From Psychrobacter glacincola (GTDB lineage Bacteria > Pseudomonadota > Gammaproteobacteria > Pseudomonadales > Moraxellaceae), in contig NZ_CAJGZK010000002.1 of NCBI RefSeq assembly GCF_904846215.1, positions 62,001 to 126,000 on the forward strand: a stretch of 64,000 bases of DNA, read 5' to 3'. Shown piece after piece: positions 1 through 7,694 of the stretch. The notes under the pieces are model-generated. The model ran no database searches. It had not been told where the DNA came from and saw only the letters and a list, made by a program, of their open reading frames with translations. Position numbers and translations under genes: made by a program. Each line of letters opens with the position of its first letter. Position 1 is the first letter of the stretch.

Positions 1-119
1 TATTGAGCTATTGCAAGTATTATAACAAAGTGAACCTTAATACACTCAATAATACTACATGTACATTAATATGCTATATTATCAGGGAAACCACAATATT
101 TTGTTAAAAGTGACCTAAT

Positions 120-1322
120 ATGATTACTTATATTCGCTTTAATAATTTTTACTCTTACTCAGAGTCTACTGAGGTGTCATTCTCTTTGGGTAAGCAACCT
201 ACTAAGACTGACTATGATTTTTATGTTGATACCACGCAAGACCAGTATCGACTAAATAAAGTCACAGCTGTTCTTGGCGCGAATGGCTCCGGTAAAACGC
301 AGCTATTAAAAGCCATTGCTTTTCTTCGTTGGTTTATGTGTGAATCTACTAGCAGCCTTGACTCAGAGCAACCTATTTCTTTTAGCCAATTTGCGCTAAG
401 TAATGATGAATTTTCTGAATTTGAATTTGGTTTTTTACTTAAAAATGCTGATGGCATTTATGATGAGTATCGCTATGAGCTAACGTTGACACAGCATAGC
501 GTGGTTAAAGAGGCATTATACAAAAAGACCAGTAGCCAATTTAGCTATGTATTTATACGTCATCATGACGGTGACGAGCTTAACTATAAACATCGTAACT
601 TTGTCATTCCCTCTTTAGCTGATGATGTGAAGAAAAACGCCTCACTTATCAGCTATGCCAATTTGCTCGATGAGCCATTGGCAGAAGCCGTTTTTGATAT
701 GTTCAATCACTATAAAACTAATGTAGTCTCAATGGGTAGGCTTGGTAGCCTTAGCCAATCTATACCTGAAATGACAGAATTATTTGCTAAGGATGATGGT
801 TTAAAACAAACTGCTGAAAAGCTACTTTGTCAGTTCGATACGGGCATAGATGAGATTAATATAAAAAGCGTGATGATGGTAAACGAGGGTAAGCAGCAAG
901 AAGTACTACTACCTTTTGGTGTACATAAAGTGGGTGATGAATCATTTGAGCTTATGATTTATGAAGAATCCAATGGTACACAATCTGCCTATAGTTTGCT
1001 TGGGCTCATACTACCAGTGCTTAAGAATGGTGGCGTAGCTATTATCGATGAGCTTGATAATGACCTACACCCACTGCTGTTGCCTGCCATTTTTGATTTG
1101 TTTCGCTCATCGCATCACAACCCTTATAATGCGCAGCTCATTTTTAGTTGCCATACCCCTGAGGTGTTTAACTTATTGAACAAGCATCAAATATATTTGG
1201 TCGAAAAATACGAGCAGGCTTCAGAAGCTTGGCGGCTTGATGAGATGGAAGGGATTCGTAATGATGATAACCTTTATGCAAAATATATGGCTGGCGCATT
1301 TGACGCGATACCAAATCTATAA
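120..1322 (+). CDS. AAA-family ATPase (RloA/AbiLi-like), candidate defence ATPase
   Basis: This 400-residue protein has an SMC/OLD-type ATPase layout. The Walker A motif GANGSGKT is at about residues 53-60 and a Walker B-like stretch (AIIDELDNDLHP) is near residue 308. A C-terminal H-loop-like segment (IFSCHTPEV) follows. Such ATPases (AAA_15/AAA_21 type) pair with a small TOPRIM-like partner in RloAB, AbiL and related anti-phage systems. The next gene, 11 bases downstream on the same strand, is such a partner, so the two probably form an operon. They run opposite to the minus-strand genes of the same element. The role in phage defence is inferred from the pairing and the mobile context; the ATPase assignment itself is secure. 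Confidence 0.75.
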   Translation: MITYIRFNNFYSYSESTEVSFSLGKQPTKTDYDFYVDTTQDQYRLNKVTAVLGANGSGKTQLLKAIAFLRWFMCESTSSLDSEQPISFSQFALSNDEFSEFEFGFLLKNADGIYDEYRYELTLTQHSVVKEALYKKTSSQFSYVFIRHHDGDELNYKHRNFVIPSLADDVKKNASLISYANLLDEPLAEAVFDMFNHYKTNVVSMGRLGSLSQSIPEMTELFAKDDGLKQTAEKLLCQFDTGIDEINIKSVMMVNEGKQQEVLLPFGVHKVGDESFELMIYEESNGTQSAYSLLGLILPVLKNGGVAIIDELDNDLHPLLLPAIFDLFRSSHHNPYNAQLIFSCHTPEVFNLLNKHQIYLVEKYEQASEAWRLDEMEGIRNDDNLYAKYMAGAFDAIPNL

Positions 1323-1333
1323 GGGGTTAGATT

Positions 1334-1855
1334 ATGGCAAAGCGCAAACTTACTAGGTCAGTCAACAAAACCACCCTACTCGTTATGGGTGAAGGCGAGC
1401 ATGACAAGGCCTTTTTAAGCCATATGAAAGGCATTTATCACGAAAGACGCTCTGGCAGTAAAATCACACTTGATTTTTCTAGTGGTGGCTCACCGCACGA
1501 TATCATCAAAGACACAGTTAAAAAGAGTCGTCATGTTGATTATGACCAGAAGTTTATTTTGATGGATAGCGATGTTCCTGTTAAGCAACAAGATATTGAA
1601 GCAGCTAAAGATTCAGGTATCACCATCTTATACTCAACACCACTATGCCTAGAAGGCATGTTGCTTAGCGTACTGAAACAGAATATTCCTCATACCGCGC
1701 AAAAGTGTAAGAGTCTGTTGCATCTACAATTGTCCGATAATCCAGCGTTACCGAAAAGCTATGATCCCTTATTCGCTAAGCCAGTACTTGATGAGACCAA
1801 TCATGCCACAGTCGTAACGTTACGCTCATTATTAGGCATTAAACAAAAAAAATAG
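1334..1855 (+). CDS. RloB-like/TOPRIM-like partner of the upstream ATPase
   Basis: The protein has 173 residues and begins after a good ribosome site (AAGGGG, 8 bases before ATG). An N-terminal strand ending in an acidic motif (VMGEGEHDKAF, about residues 17-27), a later acidic strand (FILMDSDV) and the segment YSTPLCLEGMLL match the order seen in RloB-like proteins. There the TOPRIM-like fold carries a Glu and a D-x-D, followed by a 'NPCFE'-like motif. Such proteins act with an OLD/SMC-like ATPase and are thought to be nucleases or other nucleic-acid effectors. It is short for the family, and the assignment rests on motif order only. Confidence 0.55.
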   Translation: MAKRKLTRSVNKTTLLVMGEGEHDKAFLSHMKGIYHERRSGSKITLDFSSGGSPHDIIKDTVKKSRHVDYDQKFILMDSDVPVKQQDIEAAKDSGITILYSTPLCLEGMLLSVLKQNIPHTAQKCKSLLHLQLSDNPALPKSYDPLFAKPVLDETNHATVVTLRSLLGIKQKK

Positions 1856-1880
1856 CCGACTCACTTTTGAGTGAATCGGC
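1847..1880 (-). terminator. Intrinsic terminator of the alpA-like gene
   Basis: A GCCGA-TCACT stem with one mismatch and a four-base loop (1855-1880) is followed on the minus strand by a run of eight Ts. It lies just past the stop of the 1892-2143 gene and overlaps the stop of the plus-strand RloB-like gene. Confidence 0.75.
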
Positions 1881-1891
1881 CGATCTATTAA

Positions 1892-2143
1892 CTAAGCTGA
1901 TCTTGCTTCAATTTTGTCATTAATCCAATTAGCGATCTCGCTCGCTACCCACACTACCCTTACCTGTGTCAGCTTTACCTTCTTGGGGAACGTTGGATCG
2001 TAACGATCAGATTTTTCATTGACCATTTCATAAATCGTAGAACGACTAAGACCAGTATAGCTACTAACGTCTTTGATACTCAGTAGCTGAGGAATATGGT
2101 TGCATTGCTCAATAACTGGTTGTGCTATATTTAAGTTTTCCAT
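1892..2143 (-). CDS. AlpA-family DNA-binding regulator
   Basis: This 83-residue protein has the AlpA/MerR-like helix-turn-helix seen in many prophages and islands: 'LLSIKDVSSYTGLSRSTIYEMV', then 'FPKKVKLTQVRVVWVASEIANWI' near the C-terminus. AlpA proteins activate excision or integrase genes or repress island promoters. The start is fixed by AAGGAG seven bases upstream. Just upstream of that site lies a near-perfect 14-bp inverted repeat (2157-2190), followed by two TTACGGMGTCC direct repeats, which are good candidates for its own operator. Confidence 0.85.
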   Translation of the reverse strand: MENLNIAQPVIEQCNHIPQLLSIKDVSSYTGLSRSTIYEMVNEKSDRYDPTFPKKVKLTQVRVVWVASEIANWINDKIEARSA

Positions 2144-2156
2144 GATTAGCTCCTTG

Positions 2157-2218
2157 TAAGTGAATGAGAGCGTTTTCTCTCATACACTTACGGAGTCCCA
2201 TATTTATTTACGGCGTCC
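2157..2218. promoter_or_regulatory. Inverted repeat and direct repeats upstream of alpA-like gene
   Basis: Arms 2157-2170 and 2177-2190 are complementary at 13 of 14 positions around a 6-base loop. They are followed by direct repeats TTACGGAGTCC (about 2188) and TTACGGCGTCC (about 2207), about one to two helical turns apart. The position between alpA and its likely promoter suggests an operator or a 5' leader hairpin. The function is inferred. Confidence 0.45.
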
Positions 2219-2252
2219 TATGCAGTCCTACCGCTTCACTTATTTAAAGCAA

Positions 2253-2282
2253 TAAAAAAAGAGCTGAATCATCCAGCTCTCT
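2253..2282 (-). terminator. Intrinsic terminator after the Cys-rich gene
   Basis: The stem AGAGCTG/CAGCTCT with a 7-base loop is followed on the minus strand by seven Ts. It lies 30 bases past the stop of the 2311-3222 gene. Confidence 0.75.
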
Positions 2283-2310
2283 CTTATGTCGCTTATGAGC
2301 ATTAACTATT

Positions 2311-3222
2311 TCAGCTCACTGTTGTCACACTTTTCCGTAGACCTTGTTCGATGCTAGTCACGTTATGAGTGGCTAACCCGTTCTGATAATTCCCCTGCTG
2401 GTTATTACTAACAGCATCTATTTCCATCGGATAAAACTCCTCAGCAACTTCTGCTAAATCATCGCCATCAATCTCAAAGCATGAATTCACATAGCCTTGT
2501 CTTGCAGCCTGCTCTAATGCTGCTTGATCAAAGCCGTGTTCGCTCAGCTCACTATCTATCGCTTGTGCATCCTGCACCGCTTGCTTAAGTGTCACACCAT
2601 CACGCAGGGTTAAATCCACAAAGTAAATTGGTGTGCGATAGCTTTGCGTCGTGCTTTTACCTCTAAGCGTTAATTGCAGCGGTAAGCAAGACAGCTTATT
2701 ACCTGATACCGCGGCAAAGTAGCTTAAGCGTGCAGCAAGCGTCCTAATACTATTAAAGCCCGTTGTCCGAAAGATAAACGTGCCCAGCTCATCGTCCTCA
2801 GACAGATTGACGTATAGTCTGCCATAAGGCTTACACGCGCCGCCTTGCGCCAATGGACAGCGATCAGGTGATGGGCAAGGATGGCTTTCAACGCCTTTAC
2901 TGGTTCGACGCTGACACTGCTCACCGTCACCGACGCATAGTGGGCGTCCGGTTTGTCTATCAAACAAGGTGTACTCAGCTCGTAGGTTTAATTCAGGATC
3001 ATTGAACAGCATACGTACCGGTATTTGCCGCAGCTTGCCTTCATTATTTGCGCGTAGCTTTTCATCAAGTGGATGATTAATCCATCCGTCTTTATTCTGC
3101 ACTTGGCTGGTAATGGTAAATTGATCGTCTTTAGCAGGTAGACGCTTGCCGTCTTTTTGAATGACACGTCCAATGCTGATACGACCTAGTACGGGCGGGG
3201 TTATCGTTAGACCTTTAATCAT
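2311..3222 (-). CDS. Cys-rich mobile-element protein (recombination directionality factor-like / 'hydrolase or metal-binding' family)
   Basis: This is a 303-residue protein starting after AAGGA. It has an N-terminal beta-rich region (GRISIGRVI, 'PVRMLFNDPELNLRAEY') and a central cluster of cysteines at about residues 99-135 (C-x6-C, C-x5-C, later a CKPYG). That pattern suggests bound zinc. Proteins of this look sit in ICEs and plasmids of Acinetobacter, Psychrobacter and enterobacteria, usually next to YqaJ and DUF932 genes as here. They are variably named hydrolase/metal-binding protein or recombination directionality factor. The C-terminal 40 residues are polar and probably disordered. The molecular function is not established. 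Confidence 0.6.
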   Translation of the reverse strand: MIKGLTITPPVLGRISIGRVIQKDGKRLPAKDDQFTITSQVQNKDGWINHPLDEKLRANNEGKLRQIPVRMLFNDPELNLRAEYTLFDRQTGRPLCVGDGEQCQRRTSKGVESHPCPSPDRCPLAQGGACKPYGRLYVNLSEDDELGTFIFRTTGFNSIRTLAARLSYFAAVSGNKLSCLPLQLTLRGKSTTQSYRTPIYFVDLTLRDGVTLKQAVQDAQAIDSELSEHGFDQAALEQAARQGYVNSCFEIDGDDLAEVAEEFYPMEIDAVSNNQQGNYQNGLATHNVTSIEQGLRKSVTTVS

Positions 3223-3262
3223 GGTGATATTCCTTATGGATTTAATAGAATGTGTTTGGCCA

Positions 3263-3290
3263 TAAAAAAGCCCACCTGTGATAGGTGGGC
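3263..3290 (-). terminator. Intrinsic terminator after yqaJ-like gene
   Basis: The perfect 8-bp stem GCCCACCT/AGGTGGGC is followed on the minus strand by six Ts. It lies between the YqaJ gene and the next gene. Confidence 0.8.
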
Positions 3291-3362
3291 AGTTATGTGC
3301 TTGTTTTAATTGGTTAGCTTTGATTGGTGGATGAATATATTGATGGTTAAGTGACTAATAGC

Positions 3363-4466
3363 TTAGTCATTAAGGATGACAAAGCGACGACTGCCTTGAC
3401 GGGTTTTACTAAACTGCTCAAGCAACTCAGGATGCGCTTTGGTTAGTGCTTTACTATCAAGACTGACACTGTCTTTAGAGCGTTTCCATGAAATAGCGCC
3501 TTTATCAAATACAGCGACCTCATTATCGGCAATCAGCGTTTGTAGCTGGTGCTTCACCTGATCATGACGTTCTTCTAGCTCTTGCATATAGTCACGGTAG
3601 CTAATTAATTGCTCAAACAGTTTATTAGCGCCGTCATCATCACGTAGATCGACTTTGCTGGATGGCTTAGCGGTTGGATACAGCTTCTTTAATGCTCTTG
3701 CTGCGGATTCACTATGATCAGGGGTTGGTGGCGTGTCTGTTGCTACATATTGCCAGAACAGACGCTCATGTTCGATGATGGATGCAATCAAGCGCTCGTC
3801 ACGCTCAACTTTATATATCTTGGCTTCATGACCACAAAGCAGCACGCAAATATGCGCAGCAGTTTTACCCGTGACTGCCAATTGGTGCTGCACTTGGCAA
3901 GTGACATACAAAGGCACACCATTTTTCCAGAGCTTGGCACCATGTTCACCTGCGGTCTTACACTCTAATATCTGTACTTCATCGCTACCAGTGATTGCAT
4001 AGTCTAAATTAGCGAGCATAAAGTGATTATCAGGATCAGGGTGCTGCAAGATGGCATTGACACGCCTGACCTTATTACCTGTGTGCTGTTGATAATATTT
4101 AGCCACCATCGGCTCTAGTATATTGCCCCAGTACAATGGTGAGTAGCCATCAATATCGTCGTCTAAGTGTGAGTGCAGACGACCGGTCTTAATCATCCAC
4201 AGCTCAAGCATCGATAAGTAAGGGTGTATTCCACAGGCAGCAGCAGCGTCACTACTGCCAATGCCTTGTTTGCGTACCTCAAGCCAGTCCTCATGACTGA
4301 GGGTTTTGGTATTGACCAGACGTTTTGCAGTGGTTGATTGAGTGGTAGACGGCTTTACTGTTTCGCTATCTATATTGGCTTTTGTGGTGATGGGCGCTTT
4401 TACCTTAACGGTTGAACGCTTGGTTTGTCTTAGCTGAGCGATATGGTTCAATGCGATTGTGTTCAT
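3363..4466 (-). CDS. YqaJ/lambda-exonuclease-family recombinase nuclease
   Basis: This 367-residue protein carries the YqaJ viral recombinase domain from about residue 58 to 230. Visible motifs are GIGSSDAAAACGI, the acidic helix 'WGNILEPMVAKYY', 'ANLDYAI' (metal-binding Asp) and 'ILECKTA' (the E-x-K of the PD-(D/E)XK core), followed by 'YVTCQVQHQLAVTG'. Such exonucleases chew one DNA strand so that a partner annealase can recombine ends; no RecT/Bet-like partner is visible in the window. The N-terminal 55 residues are a basic, Thr-rich tail, and the C-terminus after residue 265 is probably helical. The start has AAGGAG nine bases upstream. It has its own terminator. Confidence 0.85.
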   Translation of the reverse strand: MNTIALNHIAQLRQTKRSTVKVKAPITTKANIDSETVKPSTTQSTTAKRLVNTKTLSHEDWLEVRKQGIGSSDAAAACGIHPYLSMLELWMIKTGRLHSHLDDDIDGYSPLYWGNILEPMVAKYYQQHTGNKVRRVNAILQHPDPDNHFMLANLDYAITGSDEVQILECKTAGEHGAKLWKNGVPLYVTCQVQHQLAVTGKTAAHICVLLCGHEAKIYKVERDERLIASIIEHERLFWQYVATDTPPTPDHSESAARALKKLYPTAKPSSKVDLRDDDGANKLFEQLISYRDYMQELEERHDQVKHQLQTLIADNEVAVFDKGAISWKRSKDSVSLDSKALTKAHPELLEQFSKTRQGSRRFVILND

Positions 4467-4523
4467 AATGAACTCCTTCGTTAGATTTGTTGTTGGTTAG
4501 TACCATTTATTAAAAAGACGGCA

Positions 4524-4551
4524 TAAAAAAACCACGCTCAAAGGCGTGGTT
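4524..4551 (-). terminator. Intrinsic terminator after DUF932 gene
   Basis: The 8-bp stem AACCACGC/GCGTGGTT is followed on the minus strand by a T tract. It lies downstream of the DUF932 stop and upstream of the YqaJ gene. Confidence 0.8.
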
Positions 4552-4582
4552 GATTGTGTTGGACTTCTTAAAACGTAGCTGA

Positions 4583-5575
4583 TCAGGCAAGCATTAGCAG
4601 CGATTGCTCTAAACCTTTTTGCTTAAGCTTAGCCCCAGCACCGAACCATGCTGAGTTCAGGCGATTGTCCGTATTCATCGCACGCCTTTCATGATCAACG
4701 TACTCCGTAATGCTGCACAGCAAACCGTAAGCGGTATCACGAGCGGCGTCGAGTGTGGCACCGCGTCCTTGACCGTTAAACATCTGCATCACCTGATTCA
4801 TCGCTTTAGCATTGGGCACAGCGTCTTTCTCTTTCTTAGCGCTGTTAAATAAAATGATGTCATTGTCCTGATCGTTGAATACACGGCTAAGATAATTGGC
4901 TGCTTCTGCTTGGGTGACACGGCGCTCTGACAATTGCTTCATCTCATAGCTGTGTTCATCCCACTGCTTCACCGACACGCCCAATTGCTGCTTGACCTTA
5001 TCGGCATCAAACGAGGTGGAATGTGGCACTTTCACCATATCGCTATTGCCGTTCGCAAGGCTGATCGCTAGAGTGTTATTACACACCACCCGGATCGAGG
5101 TGAACTGAGCAGTAGTCGCTAACGTCCCATCACAAGCCGTTGCCAGCAAGAGATAGCCATTACTGACATCTTTACCTTTAAGCGTTGCTGACTGGCCTGT
5201 ACGTGCTAATGCCCATAGCTTACGCCCGCCCTTTAGAACACCTGCGGTCTCAAGCTCAAAGTCCGATTGCTCGGTAAGATCACGATAGAACTCTAGAATC
5301 TCACGAGGCTGAACTTCTTGATAGCGTTGACTGACCACCGATAACGGCTCAAAGTTATCACTGCGGTACAAGACCTTCTGCTCAGCAAAGGGCAGAATCA
5401 GGTTATGACCTTTGTCATTATTAGCCATGTAGCTGACGTCCGAGGACTCAATACGCCAGTCCATACCTGCTTGTTTGGCCCAGACCTCAATAGGCTGCTT
5501 GGGTGCAAGCTCATTGCCCAAGCCATGCCAAGGGGTTTCGCCAACGTATGCCATACTTTCTATTAAATGTGCCAT
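4583..5575 (-). CDS. DUF932 (phage/plasmid-like) protein
   Basis: This is a 330-residue protein of the DUF932 'phage/plasmid-like' family. The diagnostic N-terminus is 'AYVGETPWHGLGNELAP', the middle is 'LVLLATACDGTLATTAQFTSIRVVCNNTL', and the end matches the GLLCSITEYVDHERRA segment. Members are found beside YqaJ nucleases and other recombination genes on plasmids and ICEs, as here, but have no proven biochemical role. The start has AAGGA upstream. It is near the family's usual length and seems intact. Confidence 0.85.
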   Translation of the reverse strand: MAHLIESMAYVGETPWHGLGNELAPKQPIEVWAKQAGMDWRIESSDVSYMANNDKGHNLILPFAEQKVLYRSDNFEPLSVVSQRYQEVQPREILEFYRDLTEQSDFELETAGVLKGGRKLWALARTGQSATLKGKDVSNGYLLLATACDGTLATTAQFTSIRVVCNNTLAISLANGNSDMVKVPHSTSFDADKVKQQLGVSVKQWDEHSYEMKQLSERRVTQAEAANYLSRVFNDQDNDIILFNSAKKEKDAVPNAKAMNQVMQMFNGQGRGATLDAARDTAYGLLCSITEYVDHERRAMNTDNRLNSAWFGAGAKLKQKGLEQSLLMLA

Positions 5576-5624
5576 GAGAATATTCCTTTTAGATTTGATT
5601 ATGAGTATTGGCTATAGGGGTGCT

Positions 5625-5915
5625 TTAGATGGTGAAGGTTCTTGAGCAGGTATTGCAGGTATAACTGGGCCTTGCTGCTAGGGTGATCAAAGGTGGCTGT
5701 TGTAGCTTGTCTTTGGCCAAGCTGATTGCTGAGGCAAGGGCCGTACCTACCACCACACCGATAGCTGAATTGATTTTGTAGTACCTACAGATGCTTACAC
5801 CAAGCCCTGATAGGGCAGATTGTGAGCACAGCTGCTCGAAGATATTAAAGGGACTGTCAGTAACCGTATTACTTATGACGTTGGCTGAATGACAGTGGGG
5901 GCAGATCGGTCTCAT
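5625..5915 (-). CDS. Small zinc-ribbon protein with a hydrophobic middle
   Basis: This is a 96-residue protein of unknown function. CPHC near the start and CNTC near the end can form one zinc ribbon. Between them lies a Gly/Ala-rich hydrophobic segment (about residues 49-68, IGVVVGTALASAISLA) that could insert in a membrane. An ATG twelve bases further upstream exists, but GGAG is correctly placed (seven bases) for the MRPICPHC start used here. It lies between the Gp2-like gene and the DUF932 gene, about 50 bases from the latter with no terminator between, so the two may be co-transcribed. Confidence 0.55.
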   Translation of the reverse strand: MRPICPHCHSANVISNTVTDSPFNIFEQLCSQSALSGLGVSICRYYKINSAIGVVVGTALASAISLAKDKLQQPPLITLAARPSYTCNTCSRTFTI

Positions 5916-5940
5916 AGAGAACTCCATAAGTTAAGCGCAT

Positions 5941-5969
5941 AAAAAAGGCCTGCAATTAAGCAGACCTTT
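5941..5969 (-). terminator. Intrinsic terminator after the Gp2-like gene
   Basis: The stem AAAGGCCTGC/GCAGACCTTT (one mismatch, 6-base loop) is followed on the minus strand by Ts. It lies between the Gp2-like gene and the small zinc-ribbon gene. Confidence 0.7.
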
Positions 5970-6107
5970 GACTAGGATGAATTAGTGTTAAACAGACAGG
6001 TAGCTAGGCTTCCTGTCTTATCACATGAAAATAATATATATCTAAAAATATTTTGTTATTCAGGCAAGCCTCTACGTTTGTGATTCTCGTAAATACAATT
6101 GCTAAGT

Positions 6108-6995
6108 TTATATAACCATACTTTGCCCAAACGTATTCATATTCGGTAAAGACACCTTAAGACGTTGATAACTTTTATCACGCTTATCAGGACGGGTTAA
6201 ATACAAGGCAGCATTAACCGCATTCTCGACTTCCTGTAAGTTATCACGATGAATCATGCCGATACCAAGTATGCCGCGGCGTGCAAGACCTTCTTTATAC
6301 TCTCTAGTATTTAAGATAAAGCAATAGCCAACGCCTTCAGTAATATCTCGCCATTTTTGTCCAACTTGATCAGCCAAATAGCTGTCCTTGTAATGCTTTG
6401 CGCCATCAAAGATCAATAGCAAATGACAGTGAAAGCCACCATTGTCTTCACCATGTTCTAATGACCAAGCATGGCTAAGTAAATGCTTAAAACAAGTATC
6501 GCCATTATGAATGGCGTCTCTTAGTTTTTTCATATGAAAGTCAAAATCACGAATGGTAATGTGATGACTGAGTTCTGGTATGTATTTTAAATCCACTCTC
6601 ACAAACAATAATCTTGGGTAATCCGAAATCAATGTTCTGATATTAGACTCTAAGTTTCTGCAGTTTTTATTACTCTGATAACGCCACGCGCTGTAGTCTT
6701 TTTTTATCGCCTTCTCATAATCTGACAGTAAGTTAATAAACTGCATCGTCTTTTCTTCATCCCAAAAGACGTTATAAGCATACGCGTTACCGATAATCAT
6801 ATTGGTGCTTTCTATAAATGCCTGGATTGGTTTTGAATATCTGAATTCAGAATCAAGGCTAATCATGAACGAGTAATAGAACTCGTTCAATTGACTTTTG
6901 ATTTGTTGAAAATTGATCGTACCAAATAATACATCTCTAACCAGTCTGTCGACGTTAGAGATAAGCTGTGAGTGATTAACAGGTGAGTAGAGCAT
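6108..6995 (-). CDS. Inovirus Gp2-like / YagK-YfjJ-type HUH protein
   Basis: This 295-residue protein resembles the Gp2/YagK/YfjJ family of prophages and islands. The region 'LLFVRVDLKYIPE' is followed by 'GGFHCHLLLIFDG' at about residues 185-197, an HxH motif like that of HUH rolling-circle nucleases. 'GVGYCFIL' and a Tyr-containing segment 'NAALYLTRPDKRD' come near the C-terminus. In inoviruses Gp2 is the rolling-circle replication initiator. Here it may start replication of the excised element, which is an inference. It starts after AGGAAAACAAGCC and lies upstream of the rest of the minus-strand genes. Confidence 0.7.
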   Translation of the reverse strand: MLYSPVNHSQLISNVDRLVRDVLFGTINFQQIKSQLNEFYYSFMISLDSEFRYSKPIQAFIESTNMIIGNAYAYNVFWDEEKTMQFINLLSDYEKAIKKDYSAWRYQSNKNCRNLESNIRTLISDYPRLLFVRVDLKYIPELSHHITIRDFDFHMKKLRDAIHNGDTCFKHLLSHAWSLEHGEDNGGFHCHLLLIFDGAKHYKDSYLADQVGQKWRDITEGVGYCFILNTREYKEGLARRGILGIGMIHRDNLQEVENAVNAALYLTRPDKRDKSYQRLKVSLPNMNTFGQSMVI

Positions 6996-7310
6996 GGCTT
7001 GTTTTCCTATGAATATAAAGTTGAATGGGTGCTACATATATTCATAGGGTTGTATATTTATTTACTACTAAGTGCGGATAGAATCCGCCTTGGTTAAGTA
7101 GTACTTAATATAACTTATATTATCGTACCGTCCTTCCATGAGCATCCAAAGGCAAGCTTTTTGTAAGCCAGCCTTAGGTTTATGAAAATCGCAACACAGC
7201 AAATTACTGTGTTTTAAGGAAGAGGGTGAAGATGGAGTTAGCTGAACGGCACTACCAACTAGTCTGAACAATTTTTCGCTGTAATATCTTAAAATAGGTT
7301 GAGATCGCAA

Positions 7311-7694
7311 ATTTCTAAAGCTATCTACTGTGACTTAGAACTAGGTTTGATAAGTATGTTTTCGCTATTAAACTAGCACTTTCGATTAAAGCTGCTAGTT
7401 ATTATATCTAGCAAATTTTAACTCAATAGTTGCTTAGCTTCGTCTGCGCCAATTTAGTATAGACTCGCAACATCCATCGCTGTAGTTAACCAGCCCGTCG
7501 TTTAATACGTAATAAAAATATAGACTCTCATCGTAAGCTAGTATATATTAGCTATAGGTAAATTATATCGCCTAATAATAAGGTCTGTATGGATTTGTTG
7601 CTAGAAATAAACTATAAAAAACACAGTATAAAACCTAATAAAAACTAGGTTTTATACTGTGTTTTTCTATAATCTTTTATGAGGAAATGACACG
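7311..7694. other. Gene-poor 384-base stretch with a long hairpin
   Basis: No convincing gene is seen. The stretch is very AT-rich and ends in the long inverted repeat at 7617-7666 described separately. The divergent arrangement (Gp2-like gene to the left, unknown gene to the right) means promoters for both directions may lie here. Confidence 0.5.
7617..7666. repeat. Perfect 21-bp inverted repeat with 8-base loop
   Basis: Arms 7617-7637 and 7646-7666 are perfectly complementary (AAAAACACAG... / ...CTGTGTTTTT). The right arm ends 28 bases before the start codon of the 7695 gene and abuts a TATAAT at 7668-7673. Both arms are AT-rich and end in A/T tracts, so it could act as a two-way terminator or as an operator or attenuator for the gene that follows. 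Confidence 0.75.

Noticed and set aside
7068..7310. 80-residue open frame on the minus strand
   Set aside because: No ribosome site before its ATG, no recognisable domain, and AT-rich surroundings; not supported as a gene.
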